A stretch of DNA of 64,000 nt from Prorocentrum cordatum (Eukaryota; Sar; Dinophyceae; Prorocentrales; Prorocentraceae): positions 732,501 through 796,500 of the forward strand of contig CAUYUJ010007224.1 in NCBI GenBank assembly GCA_963575745.1. The letters are read 5' to 3'. Shown in pieces: positions 1 through 11,107 of the stretch. Both the position numbers and the translations under genes were made by a program. How positions within the stretch are numbered: position 1 is the stretch's first letter; each line of letters starts with the position of its first letter. Below the pieces are notes generated by a model. That model was not told the origin of the DNA, did no database searches, and saw nothing but the letters and a program-made list of their open reading frames with translations.

Positions 1-116
1 AGCCCCCCTCCCCAGCCCGTGGCCACCGCCCTCCCGCCTCGAGCGAGGGCCCCTGCCCGTGGCGAGGGCGGCGCTCCTGGGCTGCCGCGCAGCCGCGTCG
101 CCATCCAGACGCCCCC

Positions 117-134
117 TCCTCGTCCTCGTCCTCG

Positions 135-169
<35 letters not shown>

Positions 170-203
170 GTCGCCCTCGTCGTCCTCGCCCTCGCCCTCG
201 GTT
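117..203. repeat. CCTCGT-type hexanucleotide microsatellite
   Basis: Runs of CTCGTC and CCCTCG units, alternating over about 85 bases. Frames crossing it translate to Arg-Pro or Leu-Val repeats and are not genes. Confidence 0.85.
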
Positions 204-1631
204 CTCCCTGGCGTTTAGTTGTTCTTCGGGCAGGGCCGTGTTCGCCAGGTTTCGGGCCTTTGTGGGGCCCTCACGGGCCGATCCAGCTCGAACAGTGGCG
301 CAGACAGATGGGGGTCCAGGGCTCGGGTCGTAATTGTTTTTACGATGTTCCAGTTTTTTGCGCACCGTCGGATCTCAGGGTCGAGTCCTGAAAAGAACAC
401 GTCGTGAGCTTCTCCTTATTTTCGATCACTGGGGGCCCTTGCCGGGTCTCGGGACCGTCCAAGAACTACCCAGAATGAAACATTGGTCTTGGTGAGTGGG
501 TCGAGACCTCGGGGGATCGAGGTTATGAACAAATAGTGGCATCGTCGGCCTGGGGTGGGCGCTGCAGCTGGCGGACCCCCGCAGGGTGCTCCAGCGTTGG
601 CACAGGGCGGCGCCAGCGCCGACGCAACCTAGTTCTTCCACCCCTGAGATTCGACGCCGCGAAAGACATGCAGCATCGCGCAGAATCATCTACAGAGCCC
701 TAGACCCCGTCCTTCCGCGGAATTTGTCGAGCCTGACTGCTGGCATGACTTGCGCCGAGGTGGGCCTTGAAGTTGCGTCGAGCAGTCCGGAGTGTTTGGT
801 GAGCGCGATGGGCTCCGCCAGACTGGGCGGCACCAACACCACCTCCCTGATGGCCGCATCCTTCGGAATCAGCCGTATCTACTGGCCCGCCGCACGTCCG
901 TGCCGGGGTCATGGGCAAGGCGCCTCTTTGAGGCCTCTTGGGGTCACTTTTGAGGCGCCCCGGAAGCCTCTTGTGGGCGTGCTCTGGTGACCTCCTGAGG
1001 TTTTCTCGGGGGTGCCTCTGGGGACCTCTCGTTGCGGCGCCGATCGCACGCCGTTCGCACGCCTGTCGACCGCACGCGGCGATCGGCGCGCCGATCGCAG
1101 GCCGATCGCCGCCCAGCGCCCCCGAGGAGGCCGCCGCGCCGGCGGCCGTTCCCGCGCCGCCTGCCGCACCCGCGGAGGCGCCCGGAAGGGGGGCAACTGC
1201 TCCGCTGGACACCCGACGTCCGCTCGACACACCTTTGGACGGGGCGCGGGGGGGCGCCGGGGGGGCGGGGAGGGGAAGAGCTTCTGGGAGCGAGCGCGCC
1301 CACGGCGCAGGGGGGGGGGCGAGGGGGGGGGCGGGAGCAGCGGGGAGCGCCCCCGCCCCCCCGCCGCGGCGACAAGATGACACGGAGCCCAGACGCGTCG
1401 GCAGTCGCCAGTCTCTCAGGGACGCAAATCCTGGTCACTCATCCATTACATGTTTGAAATGTGCGTGCTTTGTAAGAGCGGACGAACGCCAGAGTCGCGC
1501 GCGCTGCGCTAAGGAACCCGTCCTTGCCCAACAGAGCATGCCGTGGAAGTTGTTGCCTCAAATATCTTAAACGTGTGCTCACCCATGTGATGACCACAAG
1601 AGAATTGGGATGTCGCGTTCAATCAGCAATG
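204..1631. other. gene-free GC-rich stretch
   Basis: No ORF here has convincing protein character; the overlapping frames are GC-driven. It contains a copy of a short interspersed repeat (430-518, listed separately), a small patch of CCTCTTGGGG-type words near 915-1000, a patch rich in CGATCG words around 1040-1110, and G-rich runs at 1235-1360. Confidence 0.6.
430..518 (+). repeat. SINE-like short interspersed repeat, copy 1
   Basis: Aligns by eye with the reverse complement of 43184-43290: a GGGGGCCC start, a TCTCGGGACCGTC block, an ACCCAGAATGAAA block and a GGTCTTGGTGAGTGGGTCGAGA block, in the same order. Seven other copies are in the window. No promoter box or A-rich tail was recognised, so the class (SINE or other) is an inference. 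Confidence 0.55.
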
Positions 1632-1677
1632 TTCCTCCTCCTCCTCCTCCTCCTCCTCCTCCTCCTCCTCCTCATCC
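1632..1677. repeat. (TCC)n microsatellite
   Basis: Nearly uninterrupted TCC triplets, ending in an ATC-interrupted unit. Confidence 0.95.
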
Positions 1678-2747
1678 TCTCCCTCGGCCGCTCGCCCCGG
1701 CAATGCTTGTCTCAGGTATTTCCCCTTGTCTGGGTTTGTGTGCATTGGAGGGGGGGGCAGGATTTGTCCGCCCAGGCCGGCGCTCATCACAAGCACAAGC
1801 AGCGAGAAGCTCGTGGCAGCACCACTGGAGCCTCGCGGTGGTTCCGCGCTCACCCCTCGGAAAAGCGTTGCGGCCCTCCCTGTGCCTCTGCGGAAGACAT
1901 CGGGCCACAGCTCGATAGCGCCATCCTGCATGTTGCCCAGTCTCGCGCGGCTGCGACGCACGAGGGGTCCCACCGCGCCTGCTCACGGGGGGGGGGCCTG
2001 CAGCCCACCGACAGGAGGAGGGCCTCGAGCTCGCACGCGCGCGCAACGGGAAGTCTGGCCCGAAGGCGAGTCTCAAGCCGCAGGCTCACCCTGGCGGCGC
2101 CCGCAGGGTGTCGGCCTACTGAGACGGCGGGGGCTTCCCCGACGGCCCGGAACCTTCTTGGAAGGGGCCGGAGTCTGCCGAGAAGGTTTCTTAGTAGAAG
2201 CTGGGAGGGCTTCGAAGCTGCCACCCGTCGTGGAAGGCCCCCGCATGCGTGAAAGGCTGCCCCCCTCGCTGCCCCACTGCCCACTCCCTCGCGGGCGCAG
2301 CCGATTACCGTCTCGGGCTTGGCCCCCTTTGCCCTGGGCACCGTGGGCTCCAGGAGGTGCAGCAGCAGGAGGAGGAGCGTCGCCAGCGGCTGGACGACGA
2401 GCAGCAGGGGGGGGGTCAGGCTCAGCCCCAAGCTGCCCGTGCACCCTCCCGCATCCGTCCACCACGTTGATCTGCCCGTCTTGTCATCTCATCTGTCCAT
2501 CCTCTGCTTTTCGTCCTCGCCCTGGGCCATCTCTACTTGCTGCTCCCCGTGCCTGGACTTCGCACCTAGACGCGGGAGAGCGGGCCGATCTTGATCGGCC
2601 GACCAACGCCTCGCGCGTGTGCGACTGCGGCTTGCCTTAGAAAATTCGGGCCCCACGAGGGCCCCCAGGAGGCCGAAAGAGGAGCCATATAATGACAGCA
2701 TGCGCAAGCATCAACGTTCGCAGGTCTGCGCCGGCGCTGATCTGGTG

Positions 2748-2812
2748 TCTGCGCTGGAACCCCCTGGCGGCGCCTCCCACGCCACCCCTGGCGCGCTCCA
2801 CGCGCGCCAGGG
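2748..2812 (+). repeat. GC-rich dispersed repeat with a perfect hairpin (relative of 48027-48155)
   Basis: The stretch from TGCGCTGGAACCCCCTGG through GCGCGCTCC matches the centre of the inverted-repeat unit at 48027-48155. It ends in an 11-bp perfect stem (CCCTGGCGCGC, 2786-2796; partner 2802-2812) with a 5-base loop. The outer arms of the 48-kb unit are not clearly preserved here. Confidence 0.5.
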
Positions 2813-3111
2813 ATAATTTGGGGCACCGCGCCGATGCAAGAAATCCGCTCGGACCTCCGAAAAGGTGTATGCCCGAAACGGTGCCTGCACTCAGGGGCCC
2901 TGGCCGGGATGACTACGGAACATCGGATGGGTGTGTCGCAGTTTCGGCTGGTGCCCAGTCGGTGGGCGCCCGCGGGCGCCTCGTGGGCGCCTCGTGCACT
3001 CGGCTGCCGTGCCGAGGTCTCGCCTCGTGCCTTCCTCGTGGGCGCCCGGTGGGGGGGGGGGCCTCGCGCGCGGGACGGCCGCACAGGTCGCACGACAGCT
3101 TGTATCTCATA

Positions 3112-3190
3112 GCGTGCACCACTCAGCTTGCACGCTTGCACCATATCGCTTGCATCACGCAGCTTGCACCACATAGCTTGCACTGGACAA
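3112..3190 (+). repeat. 14-bp tandem repeat (GCACCACNNAGCTT)
   Basis: About five units, each ending in GCTT or ACTT and starting with GCAC or GCAT. One unit is longer by about 8 bases. Confidence 0.7.
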
Positions 3191-3754
3191 CTTGCCCCCC
3201 CCCCCCCCCCACACACATGCTGCACCACCTACATCCCTCCTCGAAAGCAAACGCAAGTTTCTCCAAAATGCTTGTGCCGTTATTTCTTCTCTTCTTCCAA
3301 GGAGCCCAGGGGGGGCGGAAGAGAAGGCCCGCAAGAGGCCCGCGGCTTTGTAGCGGCGCCCGAGAGTTGGCGGCGCGCAGAAGGGGGGGTAGGGGGAGGG
3401 GTGCAGGCTTCCCAGAAGGAGGCTGCTTCTCAGAAGGCGCGGGCCTTGTCTGTAGATGTAAGGCCTGCGCCTTCGAAGGAGCAGCCTCCTAAGAAGCCCT
3501 CCTCTCCGTGCGCGCCGCCCAGAGGGGCCCCCTCCGTGGCGTCGTTGGGCCTCCGGGGAGCCCCGCAGGCGGCGGCGGCCGCCTCGCTCGAGGGCGACGC
3601 CGAGGGCCTCCGCCAGCGCAAGGCGAGGGCGCCGCGGGCGCGGTCGGTCGCACGTGCTGCGACGACGGCGGCGCCGTCGTGTTGCGACGACGTTGGCAGT
3701 CCCGATAGATCCGGTTCGATGTAGATTCCGGCCGGCAAGATCCTCAGAGGAGGA

Positions 3755-3905
3755 TCGAGTACACATACCGCTAATTACCCTTCCCTCGTGTTCCCCTTCT
3801 GGGGGGCCTCCTGGGAGGCCCTCGTCGCCACCGCTGGACTCGCCTCGGCATCCTTGTCGGAACGCACCCTTGGAGAGATCCGGGGAGTGGCGGTACGTAT
3901 GGGCA
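3755..3905 (+). repeat. dispersed repeat, partner of 46396-46545
   Basis: Both copies share GAGGCCCTCGTCGCCACCGC-type sequence (GAAGCCCTCGTCGCCACCGC at the partner), then GGA.TCGCCTCG, GGAGAG..C.GGGGAG and a GCGGTA..-..GCACTTTT or GTGCCTTTT end. Similarity continues upstream into the TACCGCTA/TACTGCTA block. Confidence 0.6.
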
Positions 3906-3989
3906 CTTTTCTCTTGGTTTCGCCAATGAAGGGGGCGAGTCTTGAGGGGAGCGGATGCTGAGGTTTTCCACGGCAACTGTTTGGTGTCC

Positions 3990-4085
3990 TGGGGCGCCCC
4001 GCGGGCCCCGTGTGTCAGAAAGCGGCTCAGGATGACGAGCTGGTCTCGGGGCAAGGCCCCGGGGCCAGGGCCCGTTCCTCTCGGG
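3990..4085 (+). repeat. SINE-like short interspersed repeat, copy 2
   Basis: Contains the family words GGGGCGCCCC, CGGCTCAGGATGACGAGC and TGGTCTCGGGGCAAGG, in family order. Confidence 0.45.
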
Positions 4086-4826
4086 ACCCGCGTCCATCAT
4101 GCCAAGATGTCTCGGCGATCCGATGCAGGGTGGTGAAGATGATTAGAAGGCGTCGGCTCCATCGGCATAACGTGAGCTATCGTATCAGCCGCCGGGCGGT
4201 GCCAGTCGGGCGTTCAATCGTGTCCTTGTCTCTGCGAGTTGTGTTGTATCCATTGACGAGCGATTGAGATGTCACCGCGCGACGTGGGTAACCGAAAGTC
4301 TAGAGTCTAGATGGGTTTTGGGTGCTGGAAAGGTGGACTGTTTCTTGGACGCCATTACCGTGTAACGCATAGCAGCTTGCGTGTTGATGTTCTGGACAGA
4401 GCGCAGATTGGCTGAGGGGGAGGCGTGAAAGGATGTGGGGAACAACTTGAGTGCATGATCTCATGCCCCTCCCCGCTCTCACTCGAGCGGTATGTAGGAG
4501 TGTCGGCGGCGAGCCAGTGGGTGAAGGGGCGAAACTGGTCAGAAGGCTCGGGACTCCCCTGGCCTTCTGAGAAGTTTTCAAAACTTTCCCCGAAGACACA
4601 GAAAACTTCTCAGAAGGCGCGAGGGCTTCTGATGAACCCCTCCGCGTTCTGACAAGGGCTTCTCCTTCTCATTTCCCCCCCTCGCTCGCCGCCAAAAGTG
4701 GTAGAGCAGACGTTCAGGAGGGTCGTCTTGTTTCGAGTTCTGTTGGATTTATATATTGTCCTGAACCCTCTTGTGTTGTTGGGCCCTTGTTTCGAACCTG
4801 CCCCTCCGCGCCCTGCCATCACGCCA
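4086..4826. other. no gene seen
   Basis: Moderately AT-richer than its surroundings. A short internal repeat of CAGAA.CTT / CTTCTGAGAAG words occurs at 4540-4640. The open frames are short and unconvincing. Confidence 0.5.
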
Positions 4827-5120
4827 TTTCCTCCTCCTCCTCCTCCTCCTCCTCCTCCTCCTCCTCCTCCTCCTCCTCCTCCTCCTCCTCTCCTCTCCTC
4901 CTCCTCCTCCTCCTTCCTCTCCTCCTCCTCCTCCTCCTCCTCCTCCTCCTCCTCCTCCTCTCCTCCACCACCTCCTCCTCCTCCTTCTCCTCCTCCTCCT
5001 CCTCCTCCTCCTCCTCCTCCTCCTCCTCCTCCCCCTCCTCCTCCTCCACCTTCTCCTCCTCCTCCTCTTCCTCCTCCATTTCTTCCTCCTCCCCTCCTCG
5101 TCCTCCTCGTCCTCCTTTCC
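4827..5120. repeat. (TCC)n microsatellite, tail of satellite element copy 1
   Basis: About 290 bases of TCC units with scattered TC, CCC and ACC interruptions. Immediately downstream (5100-5215) the sequence matches, in inverted orientation, the bases preceding the AGG array at 14.3 kb, so this microsatellite is the outer end of a dispersed element. Confidence 0.9.
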
Positions 5121-5211
5121 CTGTCCTTATGAATAACTTCCCCCTGTCGTACCCCGAGGCCAGTTTTTGTAAGGCGGGCCAGGCGTTTCGCCTCTGACTT
5201 CCTCACTATTG

Positions 5212-6288
5212 GAGAGGCCTGACGGCCGGCGCCGCCAACCCTGATCGACGACGACGACGAAGACGAGGGAGGTGGAGGAGCAGGCGGACAAGCAGGATGA
5301 GCAGAAGGACGAGCAGAAGAAGGAAGAGGAGGCGGTGGGCGAGGTGGGGCAGCAGCAGGAGGACGCGGGGGACGAGCAGGAGGAGGAATGAGCAGTTGGA
5401 GGAGGCTCCGGAGGAGGAGTGGCAGGAGGAGGAGGAGGGGGAGAATGCGGCGAGGACGACGACGCTGACGTGGGTCTCTTCGGAGCGCTATCGGGAACCT
5501 CTGAGCAGTTTGGGGGCCTCTTGCGGCTTCCTGGGGGCTGCTTGGAAGCTTCTCGGGGCCTCTTGGGGCCGCTTGAGCGCTCTTGGAGCCTCTTGGAGAC
5601 CTCTTGGGGCTTCCTGGGGGCCTCATGGGGCGGAAGTCTCGAATTCTCGGTTCCTCGTCCCCCTCTGGGCGCACTCTTGGGCCTGTCTTGGGGCCCTCTT
5701 GGGCCGTCTTCGGCGCCTCTTGGGCCGTCCTGCGTCCCTGTTGGGGAGTCGTGGAGCCCTCTTGGAGGCATCTTGGGCCGTCTTGGGGCGCTCTTGGGGA
5801 CCTCTTGGGCCGTCTTGGTCCGGCGGAAAGCCGAAAAGGCTGAAATCATTCAGAATAACGATTTTGGCTCCTGGGGCCCTCTTGGGAGTGCTCTTTGCGC
5901 TCTCTTGGAGCTTCTTGGGGGCCTCTTGGGCCATTTTCGAGCAGTCTTGAACATCTTGGGGCGATCGTTCGTCGATGCGTGGCGCTCTTGTACCGTCTTG
6001 GGGATGACTTGGAGCGCTCTTGGCCCGTCTTGTGGCTGTTCTTGGCCTTGCTACCCCCCCGGGAGGAAAACGAATCTGGGTGGCGACCCACCCCCAGGAC
6101 CGGGAAGGGATCAAAAGGACGGGACTTCTCTTCGACTGAACTACGACGTTGTCCAATTTCGCCGTGGACGGCTTGTCTGAGGAAGAGGGCCCAGGTGAGT
6201 GGAACTCAGAAAGACGGCGACGACGAGTCGAACGGGAAAGCCCGACTCGAACGGAAGAGCCCCTCACACACGCCGACAGGGTCGGCGG
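5212..6288 (+). mobile_element. nested insertion carrying a CTTGGG-rich minisatellite
   Basis: Compared with the uninterrupted element copy at about 14.2 kb, these 1,077 bases are extra. They are flanked on both sides by ATTG (5208-5211 and 6289-6292). The left end contains CGCCGCCAACCCTG; the right end, read inverted, contains CCGCCGACCCTG, so the ends may be short inverted repeats. The interior is a degenerate minisatellite built on CTCTTGGGCCGTCTTGGGGC. A related left end and interior recur at 37528-37945. No transposase. Confidence 0.5.
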
Positions 6289-6299
6289 ATTGATGACCC

Positions 6300-6765
6300 T
6301 GAAGCTTAAATTTGACAGCAGCTTCGCAGATGGAGGGCTGGTGGTTTTCAAAATGCGGCTGTTGCCTCAGCGCCGCGCACATTCGGTTTACACAATTGCA
6401 AGAGTTCCACGGATTGAGGGCGGGCCGTTTTCAAAATGTGGTTCTCGTTCTAGCTCCGCGCGCATTTGCTTCAAAGATCTGCAAGAGTTTCATGGATTGA
6501 GGGCGGGTGGTTTTCAAAATGTGGTTCTCGCCGTGGCGCCGCGCAAACCCGTTTTTTCTTAATGCCAGAGCTTCACGGATTGAGGGCGGGTCGTTTTCAA
6601 CATGTGGTTCTCGCCTGAGCGCCGCACACATCCTTTTTGACAGAAAATTCCAAGAGTATCACGGATTGAGGCCGGGTGGTTTTCAACATGGTTTTTTGCT
6701 TTAGCGACGCGCACGTTCGTTGTCAACATTTACAAGAGTTTCACGGATTCCCATGACCAACAAAC
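6300..6765 (+). repeat. 83-bp satellite array (copy 1)
   Basis: The word CACGGATTGAGGGCGGG or close variants recurs at 6408, 6491, 6574, 6660 and 6742, giving a period of 82-86 bases, each followed by GTTTTCAA.ATG.GGTTCTCG and a GCGCCGCGC block. The same unit, inverted, forms the array at 13.67-14.2 kb. Confidence 0.85.
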
Positions 6766-7070
6766 AAGACATTGTGCAATGGAAGGATTCAGAAAAATGA
6801 AGTGCAACAGTTAATTGCTTCGATTCGCGGTGCTGAAGTCCCAGGAGTGGTGTTCTGCCTCGATTCAAGATCGTCCAGACGCAACAGTCTGGTTGATCCG
6901 TGGTATTTGAATCCCGAGAACAATCGTTTGGCATGTTTCAGGGTCTTCATTCGGTTGTCTTCCAACGAGGCAGTTCCCTCAGTGGATTTGTCCGTTGTAA
7001 ATACCTATGAAGAGGGAGCTTGGAGGGATGGTATATTCCAACATCGTTGATGACTCTTGGGTTTCCACTG

Positions 7071-7140
7071 GTCCTCCTCCTCCTCTTCTTACTCCTCCGC
7101 CTTCTCTCCCCCGCCGTCCTCCCTCCTCCTCCTCATCGCT
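7071..7140. repeat. TCC-rich tract
   Basis: Interrupted TCC/TTC/CCG pyrimidine tract directly beyond the head of the element at 5.1-7.05 kb. Confidence 0.8.
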
Positions 7141-8735
7141 CGCGGTACGCCGCCCCAGTCCCGTGTCCCCCCTTATAGGGCGTTTCGTGCCCCGAATGGG
7201 GGCTCAATGTGCGGCCCCAGCGGGTGCGGGCGCATGCGACCCCACGCCCCCTTCGGCACACCCCTCGCACGCTTCGTGCCCCCGAAGCGCGGAGCCCCAC
7301 CTTCGGCTCTTGTGGGAGCGGCAGAGGGTGGGGGCGGGCGCACGTCCACGCCCACTGTGGTGATGCATCGCTCGTGCGCGTCGGGCCCCGCTGGGAGCGC
7401 CTCCTTACAGCCCCCAGTCGGCCTGGGCGCATGCTGCCACGCGCCAGGTTCTGCAGACCTGTCGTGCCCCACACGGAGCTTCACCCACGGCCCCAGTCCG
7501 CGCGCGATTGCCGAACCCCGCACATGCCGACCCCCCCTTGCACGCGTCGTGCCCCCAAACAGAGCTCCACCGACGGCCCCAGTGGACGCGCCCCTTCCGG
7601 CGCATTCCTCGCACGTGTCGCGGCGTGGCTCCACGGGGAGCTCCACCTACGGCGCCAGTGGACGCGCGCGCATGCCGCACCTCCCCCCATGTCGGCTTTA
7701 GATTGGGCAAGATTCGAGAGTAACTTCATGTGTTCGCAATAGCCTGCCAGCGGCCGTCTCCACTTGTGGGTTGCGCACGACCTCCGCGCGCGATCGGATC
7801 TCACCTGACCTGACCTATCACGCTTCGTGCCCCCACTGGGAACTCCACCTGCGGCCCAAGCGGGCGCGAGCGCATGCCGCTACACGCCCACGTCGGCACA
7901 CTCCTCGCACGCTCGGTGCTCCCAATTGGAGCTCCACCTACATCCCCAGGCCGATTTTTTTTTTCCTCTTGGCGCTGATCCTCACGGTCCCACGCGGTGC
8001 ACGGGCCCTGTGGGAAATCATAGCGGCGAACCCAATGAGGGTCGCACGGATCCGATGTCCAACCTTACCGTAATCGTGAAATCGCGGCGGATCCCATTTC
8101 CGTGCGCGCGGATCCCATGTCTAATTTTCGGGATCCCCGTATTGAATTTATAATATTAAAATTCATTCCGGGAGCCGACAAGAATGGGATCCGTCGACCG
8201 CAGGCCCCCCCCCGTGTTAAGATTCTACGGGGGACGGGGGTGGTCCTCTTCGATTTCAAGAAGAAAATCTTCCGTCCTCCGTAAGTAGGGCACCAGTGGT
8301 CGCGCGCATTCCTGCGCGCCCTTTTTTGTGGGTCGCGCCGAGCTCTGGCGACCCCAGCAGGTACGGAGACATACCGCACACCGTGCATTTTTCATGCCGC
8401 ACGTCGCCAATTCTTTGGCGGAAACCTGCATGCCGCGCACCTCCCGCACACCCCTCGCACGCGTTGTGCCCCCACACGGAGCTCAACCTAAAGCCCCAGG
8501 GGGCGCGGGCGCATGCGACTCTCGGCGCCCCCCTCACGCGGATCGTGCTTCATAGGGATCTCCATCTACGGCCCCAGTAGGCCAGTTCGCATGCAGTTCC
8601 GGTTTACCTTTGCACACCCATCACGCAGATCGCGCCCTATAGGAGTTCCACCTGCCGTCCCAATGAGCGTCCTTGCATGTGGGCTTCCGCCTACTTCGGC
8701 ACACCTGCGGGTCGTGCCCTGTAGGGAGCTCAGCG
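7141..8735. repeat. degenerate minisatellite (about 75-95-bp units)
   Basis: Recurring blocks: CACCCCTCGCACGC, then CGTGCCCCC, then GGAGCTCCACCTACGGC, then CCCCAGTGGGCGCG, then GCGCATGC. GAGCTCCAC words start at 7562, 7638 and, diverged, 7838 and 7929, so the spacing is irregular. The array is interrupted at about 7960-8270 by AT-richer DNA. The long frames through it (for example 7057-7701) follow the repeat and lack protein-like character. Confidence 0.6.
8047..8205. other. GGATCC-rich patch with an AT near-palindrome
   Basis: GGATCC occurs five times (CGGATCCG, CGGATCCC twice, GGGATCCCC, GGGATCCG) within about 160 bases. In the middle lies a near-palindromic AT segment, TGAATTTATAATATT then AAAATTCA, at 8143-8166. 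Function unknown. Confidence 0.5.
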
Positions 8736-10115
8736 CGCCTCTCCGCGCTGCTCCGCAGCCCCTTGTCCGCACGTCCCCGCAGTCCATCCCTCCCGCGGCG
8801 CTCAGCAATGATGTGTGGATCGGGCCACGCCCTGCGCGACACGCAGCTGCATAGGGTATGGCCTTTCGCCAGGGCCTTTTTCGAGTGTGTGCTGCAAAGG
8901 GGCACGGTCGGTGCAGCAAGGACGCAGTGCACCTTTGGCTGTTTGGCAGCCGCCTGGACGTCGCAAGGGCCTTGCATCCTTCCCTTGCATTCCTGTCCAG
9001 GTTGCCCGCAGGTGCCCGAGGATGTTCGCGTGTCGCGGTCTGGGCCAGCAAGCGATTCTCTTCCAGTGGGTAATTAGGCCAAGGGCGTGCAGATGACCGC
9101 GTTTCCAGAGCAGCGATTTTGTTGATGGCCCCCTGCTTGCTCGAAATAGGAGATCCCCGACCCAGGAGAGACATTGGGCGTCGTGCTTTTGCTCTAGAGG
9201 GCCCCCGAAGTTCCCTGAAGGCCTCCCGGGGCATTGGATATCGCCGGAGGCTTCTATGGGGCCCCAACAGGTCCCTCTTCGAGCGGCGTCACCCCAACAT
9301 ACTAGTAGTATGTGTGCGTCGCCCCCCATGGGGGCGACGCGCGCGGCGAGAAACCTCACAGTATATGCTCCGATGCAAGTGCTTTCTGGCCGTACCGCTC
9401 TTGAAGCTATGTGCTACAAGTTGGTTCTAGTATCGTAGTCGTAGTCGTAGTCGTAGTCTACGCTATATGTCCGGGTCGAACGCACGCCTCCAAGGAGCCT
9501 CCAAGGAGGACGCATGGTATTAGTGTGTCCGTGTGCGTCCCATCCGATTCTGTAGGTGGGTTGGAGTCAAGTGCTAACTCCCAGGCAGCAGCAGGACCGA
9601 ACGAGGGCTCGAAAGAGGCGAGCTGACGAGGGCCAAAGGGAAGACACAACGGCGGGGAATGACAGCGACCTAGCGAAGAATCGAGCCCCGAAGCCAGGCA
9701 GGGAGAGCCCAGCGAGGCAAAACATAGCAGGGTCGAACGAGCAGCTCAGCTGTCCCGATGCGCCCGTTTTGAAACGCAACGCGTGCCGTGCTCAGAACGA
9801 CCGTGTCCACACGCCGCGTGTTGGCTCGGCACGTGCTGGGCCAAGTTTTGGCGACGGTATCGCGCCAAACGCGCGTGTTCGATCTGCGTGTCGGGCTCCG
9901 TGCCAAAACACGCCACGTGCTGCGTGTTGCGCCTCGCGGCAGCCAAGCGCAGCAGCTTCCGGAACCCACCGATCACCGAGCGTTGAGCTCGGGCGCCCCC
10001 CTCCGAGGGCGCAGCTGCGAGCGAGCCTGTCCGCGGCCGTCCGCCTCGGCCCCTGGCCGAGGACATGTCCCGGCCCGCCTGCCCTCCTCGAGCCTCGGGC
10101 CTTAGCGCCGCAGAG
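8736..10115. other. gene-free stretch
   Basis: No coding frame stands out. A short GTAGTC-type microsatellite lies at 9430-9462. The frame at 9556-10770 is open only because it continues into the TCC array downstream. Confidence 0.55.
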
Positions 10116-10224
10116 ACCCCCCCTCCTCCTCCTCCTCCTCCTCCTCTCTCCTCCTCCTCCTCCTCCTCCTCCTCCTCTCCTCCTCTCCTCCTCCTCCTCA
10201 TCCTCCTCCTCCTCCTCGTCCTCC

Positions 10225-10259
<35 letters not shown>

Positions 10260-10285
10260 CTCCTCCTCCTCCTCCTCCTCACCCA
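10116..10285. repeat. (TCC)n microsatellite
   Basis: TCC units with TC, ATC, GTC and TTC interruptions. Confidence 0.95.
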
Positions 10286-10394
10286 TCTTGGGAGACGCCC
10301 CACGGACATCGTGGCCCCGTAGGGGGCATCACAGAACGCTCCAGTGGCAAGGGTTGCATGGGAGCCCGTCCTCCATTCTCCCAGGGACCCCCAC

Positions 10395-10600
10395 CGACCG
10401 ACCCTCCCTGGCCCGTCCTCGATTCGCTCGTCGGCGATCGATCCTGGCTTCGCCCCGGTCCCCCCATCGATGCCCGATCCTCCCATCGGTTCTGCCGCCG
10501 ATGTCCGATCCTCCCCTCGATCCTCGATCCCTCCCCGATGCTCCCATCGATCACCGATCCCCCCCCGATCCTTCAGCGATCCTCGAACCTCGGGCGCCCC
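10395..10600. repeat. GATCC-rich degenerate minisatellite
   Basis: Repeated CGATCCTC, CCCATCGAT and CCGATCC words at roughly 12-20-base spacing. A similar word cluster lies at 49600-49740. Confidence 0.6.
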
Positions 10601-10759
10601 GGCTCGGGCGTGGACTCTTCGTGTGTGGACTCCAGGGGGCGGGCGAGGACCAGGGAGAGGTGGCCGCCACGTTCAGGGCCCCGAGATCTCCCAGACCTCA
10701 CGGCCCTCCTTTTGTCCGTAGGCTACCTCCCTGGGCCCGTAGCACACGCTGTTTTCGAG

Positions 10760-10855
10760 AGCGAGCTTGAGGAGTCAGGGAGGAGGGGGAGGCGAAAAGG
10801 GGAGGGGGGAGAGGGAGCGGGAGGAGGAGGAGGAGGAGGAGGAGGAGGAGGACAC
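10760..10855. repeat. (AGG)n microsatellite
   Basis: Purine tract of GGGA and AGG units, purest at 10820-10852. Confidence 0.9.
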
Positions 10856-11036
10856 AGGGTTCTTGTTGCCAGTGCGTTCCCCGGAACCGCAGGCTACTGG
10901 CATACGACACCCTGACGTGGTGTCCAGCGAGATTCCCCCCCCCCCTCCCGTCCACGCACATGCCGCGGGCGTGGTTCGCCACCCTTCCCTCCTCCCGGCC
11001 CCCCTCTTTGGGGTGCTTAGTTTTCCGTGGGCGCGC

Positions 11037-11046
11037 AGTACTCATC

Positions 11047-11107
<61 letters not shown>

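Larger units (their letters stand above)
1678..4826. other. gene-free stretch with small repeats
   Basis: No convincing coding frame. It holds a perfect hairpin at 2786-2812, a 14-bp-unit tandem repeat at 3112-3190, a C homopolymer at about 3193-3209, a copy of a dispersed repeat at 3755-3905 and a SINE-like copy at 3990-4085. The remainder is unremarkable. Confidence 0.6.
5121..7052 (+). mobile_element. dispersed satellite-carrying element, copy 1 (interrupted)
   Basis: Order along plus: TCC tail, linker (5121-5211), an unrelated 1.1-kb insertion (5212-6288), satellite array of about 83-bp units (6300-6765), a unique segment (6766-6957), and a head (6958-7052). The linker, satellite and unique segment match, inverted, 13.49-14.30 kb. 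The head matches, inverted, 63906-64000, with similarity stopping at the same word (GATGACTCTTG). No coding frame. Class unknown: it could be a non-autonomous DNA transposon or a long segmental repeat. Confidence 0.65.
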
